Source: an uncultured Solirubrobacterales bacterium (lineage in GTDB: Bacteria > Actinomycetota > Thermoleophilia > Solirubrobacterales > JACPNS01). From it: a DNA stretch of 35,233 nucleotides. Under the pieces are notes generated by a model. The model was not told the DNA's origin. It worked only from the letters and a program-made list of their open reading frames with translations, and did not search any database. The stretch spans positions 1-35,233 of the forward strand of contig CAKZMQ010000002.1 of NCBI GenBank assembly GCA_937128795.1. Reading direction: 5' to 3'. Made by a program: the position numbers and the translations under genes. Every line of letters begins with the position of its first letter. Position 1 is the first letter of the stretch. This document shows positions 34,966 through 35,233 of the stretch, one piece after another.

Positions 34966-35233
34966 CGCCCCCCTCGGCTTCGGATTCGGCTATGTAAGCG
35001 GCGGCGATTTTCTGCTCCAACGCTTCAACGATCTGCGCGTTGGTCGTGTCGCCGTTCAACATCTCCACAACCCATTGCCATTCGCCAACAACAAACTCTT
35101 GCTGTCGCCTCGCCGCCGCTTCACCCAACTCCCGTAGTAGTTGGTCTGATGGATTGGCGGCGGCGCGTTCCGTTATGTCTGCGCCGAACAGTCGGCTGGC
35201 GTCGGCAAGATGCTCGACACATAGCCATTCGTG
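34952..35233 (-). CDS. Partial hypothetical phage protein (C-terminal part)
   Basis: The last 93 codons of a minus-strand gene cut by the right edge, stop TGA at 34952-34954, overlapping the MazG-like start. It reads HEWLCVEHLADASRLFGADI at the cut edge, then helices (DQLLRELGEAAARRQQEFVV) and ALEQKIAAAYIAE. Its first codon falls exactly at 35233 and is in frame with the fragment at 1-165 if the ends are joined. No family recognised. Confidence 0.6.
   Translation of the reverse strand, partial: HEWLCVEHLADASRLFGADITERAAANPSDQLLRELGEAAARRQQEFVVGEWQWVVEMLNGDTTNAQIVEALEQKIAAAYIAESEAEGGDGNG

Noticed and set aside
1..35233. tRNA genes, CRISPR arrays and insertion sequences
   Set aside because: No cloverleaf with CCA-type arms, no regularly spaced repeats, and no transposase or IS-end repeats were seen on either strand.

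Overview
The window looks like the genome, or nearly all of it, of a temperate tailed phage (siphovirus layout) of a high-GC actinobacterium. Reasons: a serine integrase, an actinobacterial-type IHF-like N-terminus on one gene, short ATGA/GTGA overlaps between almost all genes, and several genes that appear to be leaderless behind TANNNT -10 boxes. The host genus cannot be read from the sequence. Both ends cut a minus-strand gene, and the two fragments are in the same frame if position 1 is joined to position 35233, so a circular or circularly permuted 35.2 kb genome is plausible but unproven. No tRNA, rRNA or CRISPR array was seen, and no replication helicase, polymerase or capsid maturation protease was recognised. 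No gap between genes exceeds 300 bases; the largest is 26334-26567.

Layout. Positions 1-1607 are a control and cargo region: a ribbon-helix-helix protein (minus) and an HTH protein (plus) diverge from two facing promoters, followed by a small minus-strand protein and a secreted HExxH metalloprotease (plus). A strong minus-strand terminator at 1571-1607 closes the long leftward operon. Reading that operon from its far end: HNH protein, small HTH proteins, an IHF-like/C5-methyltransferase-tail fusion and a complete beta-class DNA methyltransferase (31149 to 26568); a hairpin-rich spacer; a transglycosylase-like protein, small proteins and a tail fibre (26333 to 22657); terminase, portal, scaffold, major capsid protein and head-completion genes (22475 to 13957); tail genes with tail tube, chaperones, tape measure and two large tail-tip proteins (13954 to 3077); then holin-like protein and amidase (3074 to 1627). 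The integrase (plus, 31251-32711) separates this from a second leftward block of small early genes (35233 to 32726), including a MazG-like protein and zinc-finger proteins, which on a circular map would be read from the ribbon-helix-helix promoter.

The most unusual element is in the head-morphogenesis gene (13957-15693). It carries a 306-residue intein inside its conserved HPNC motif. The intein has clear N- and C-terminal splicing blocks but no sense-strand homing endonuclease. Instead, the opposite strand of the intein DNA (14068-14913) encodes a 281-residue protein with two helix-turn-helix segments and a Vsr-like nuclease core. This is best read as a homing endonuclease nested antisense inside the intein. 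The two reading frames are in exact codon register, so 846 bases appear to be coding on both strands.
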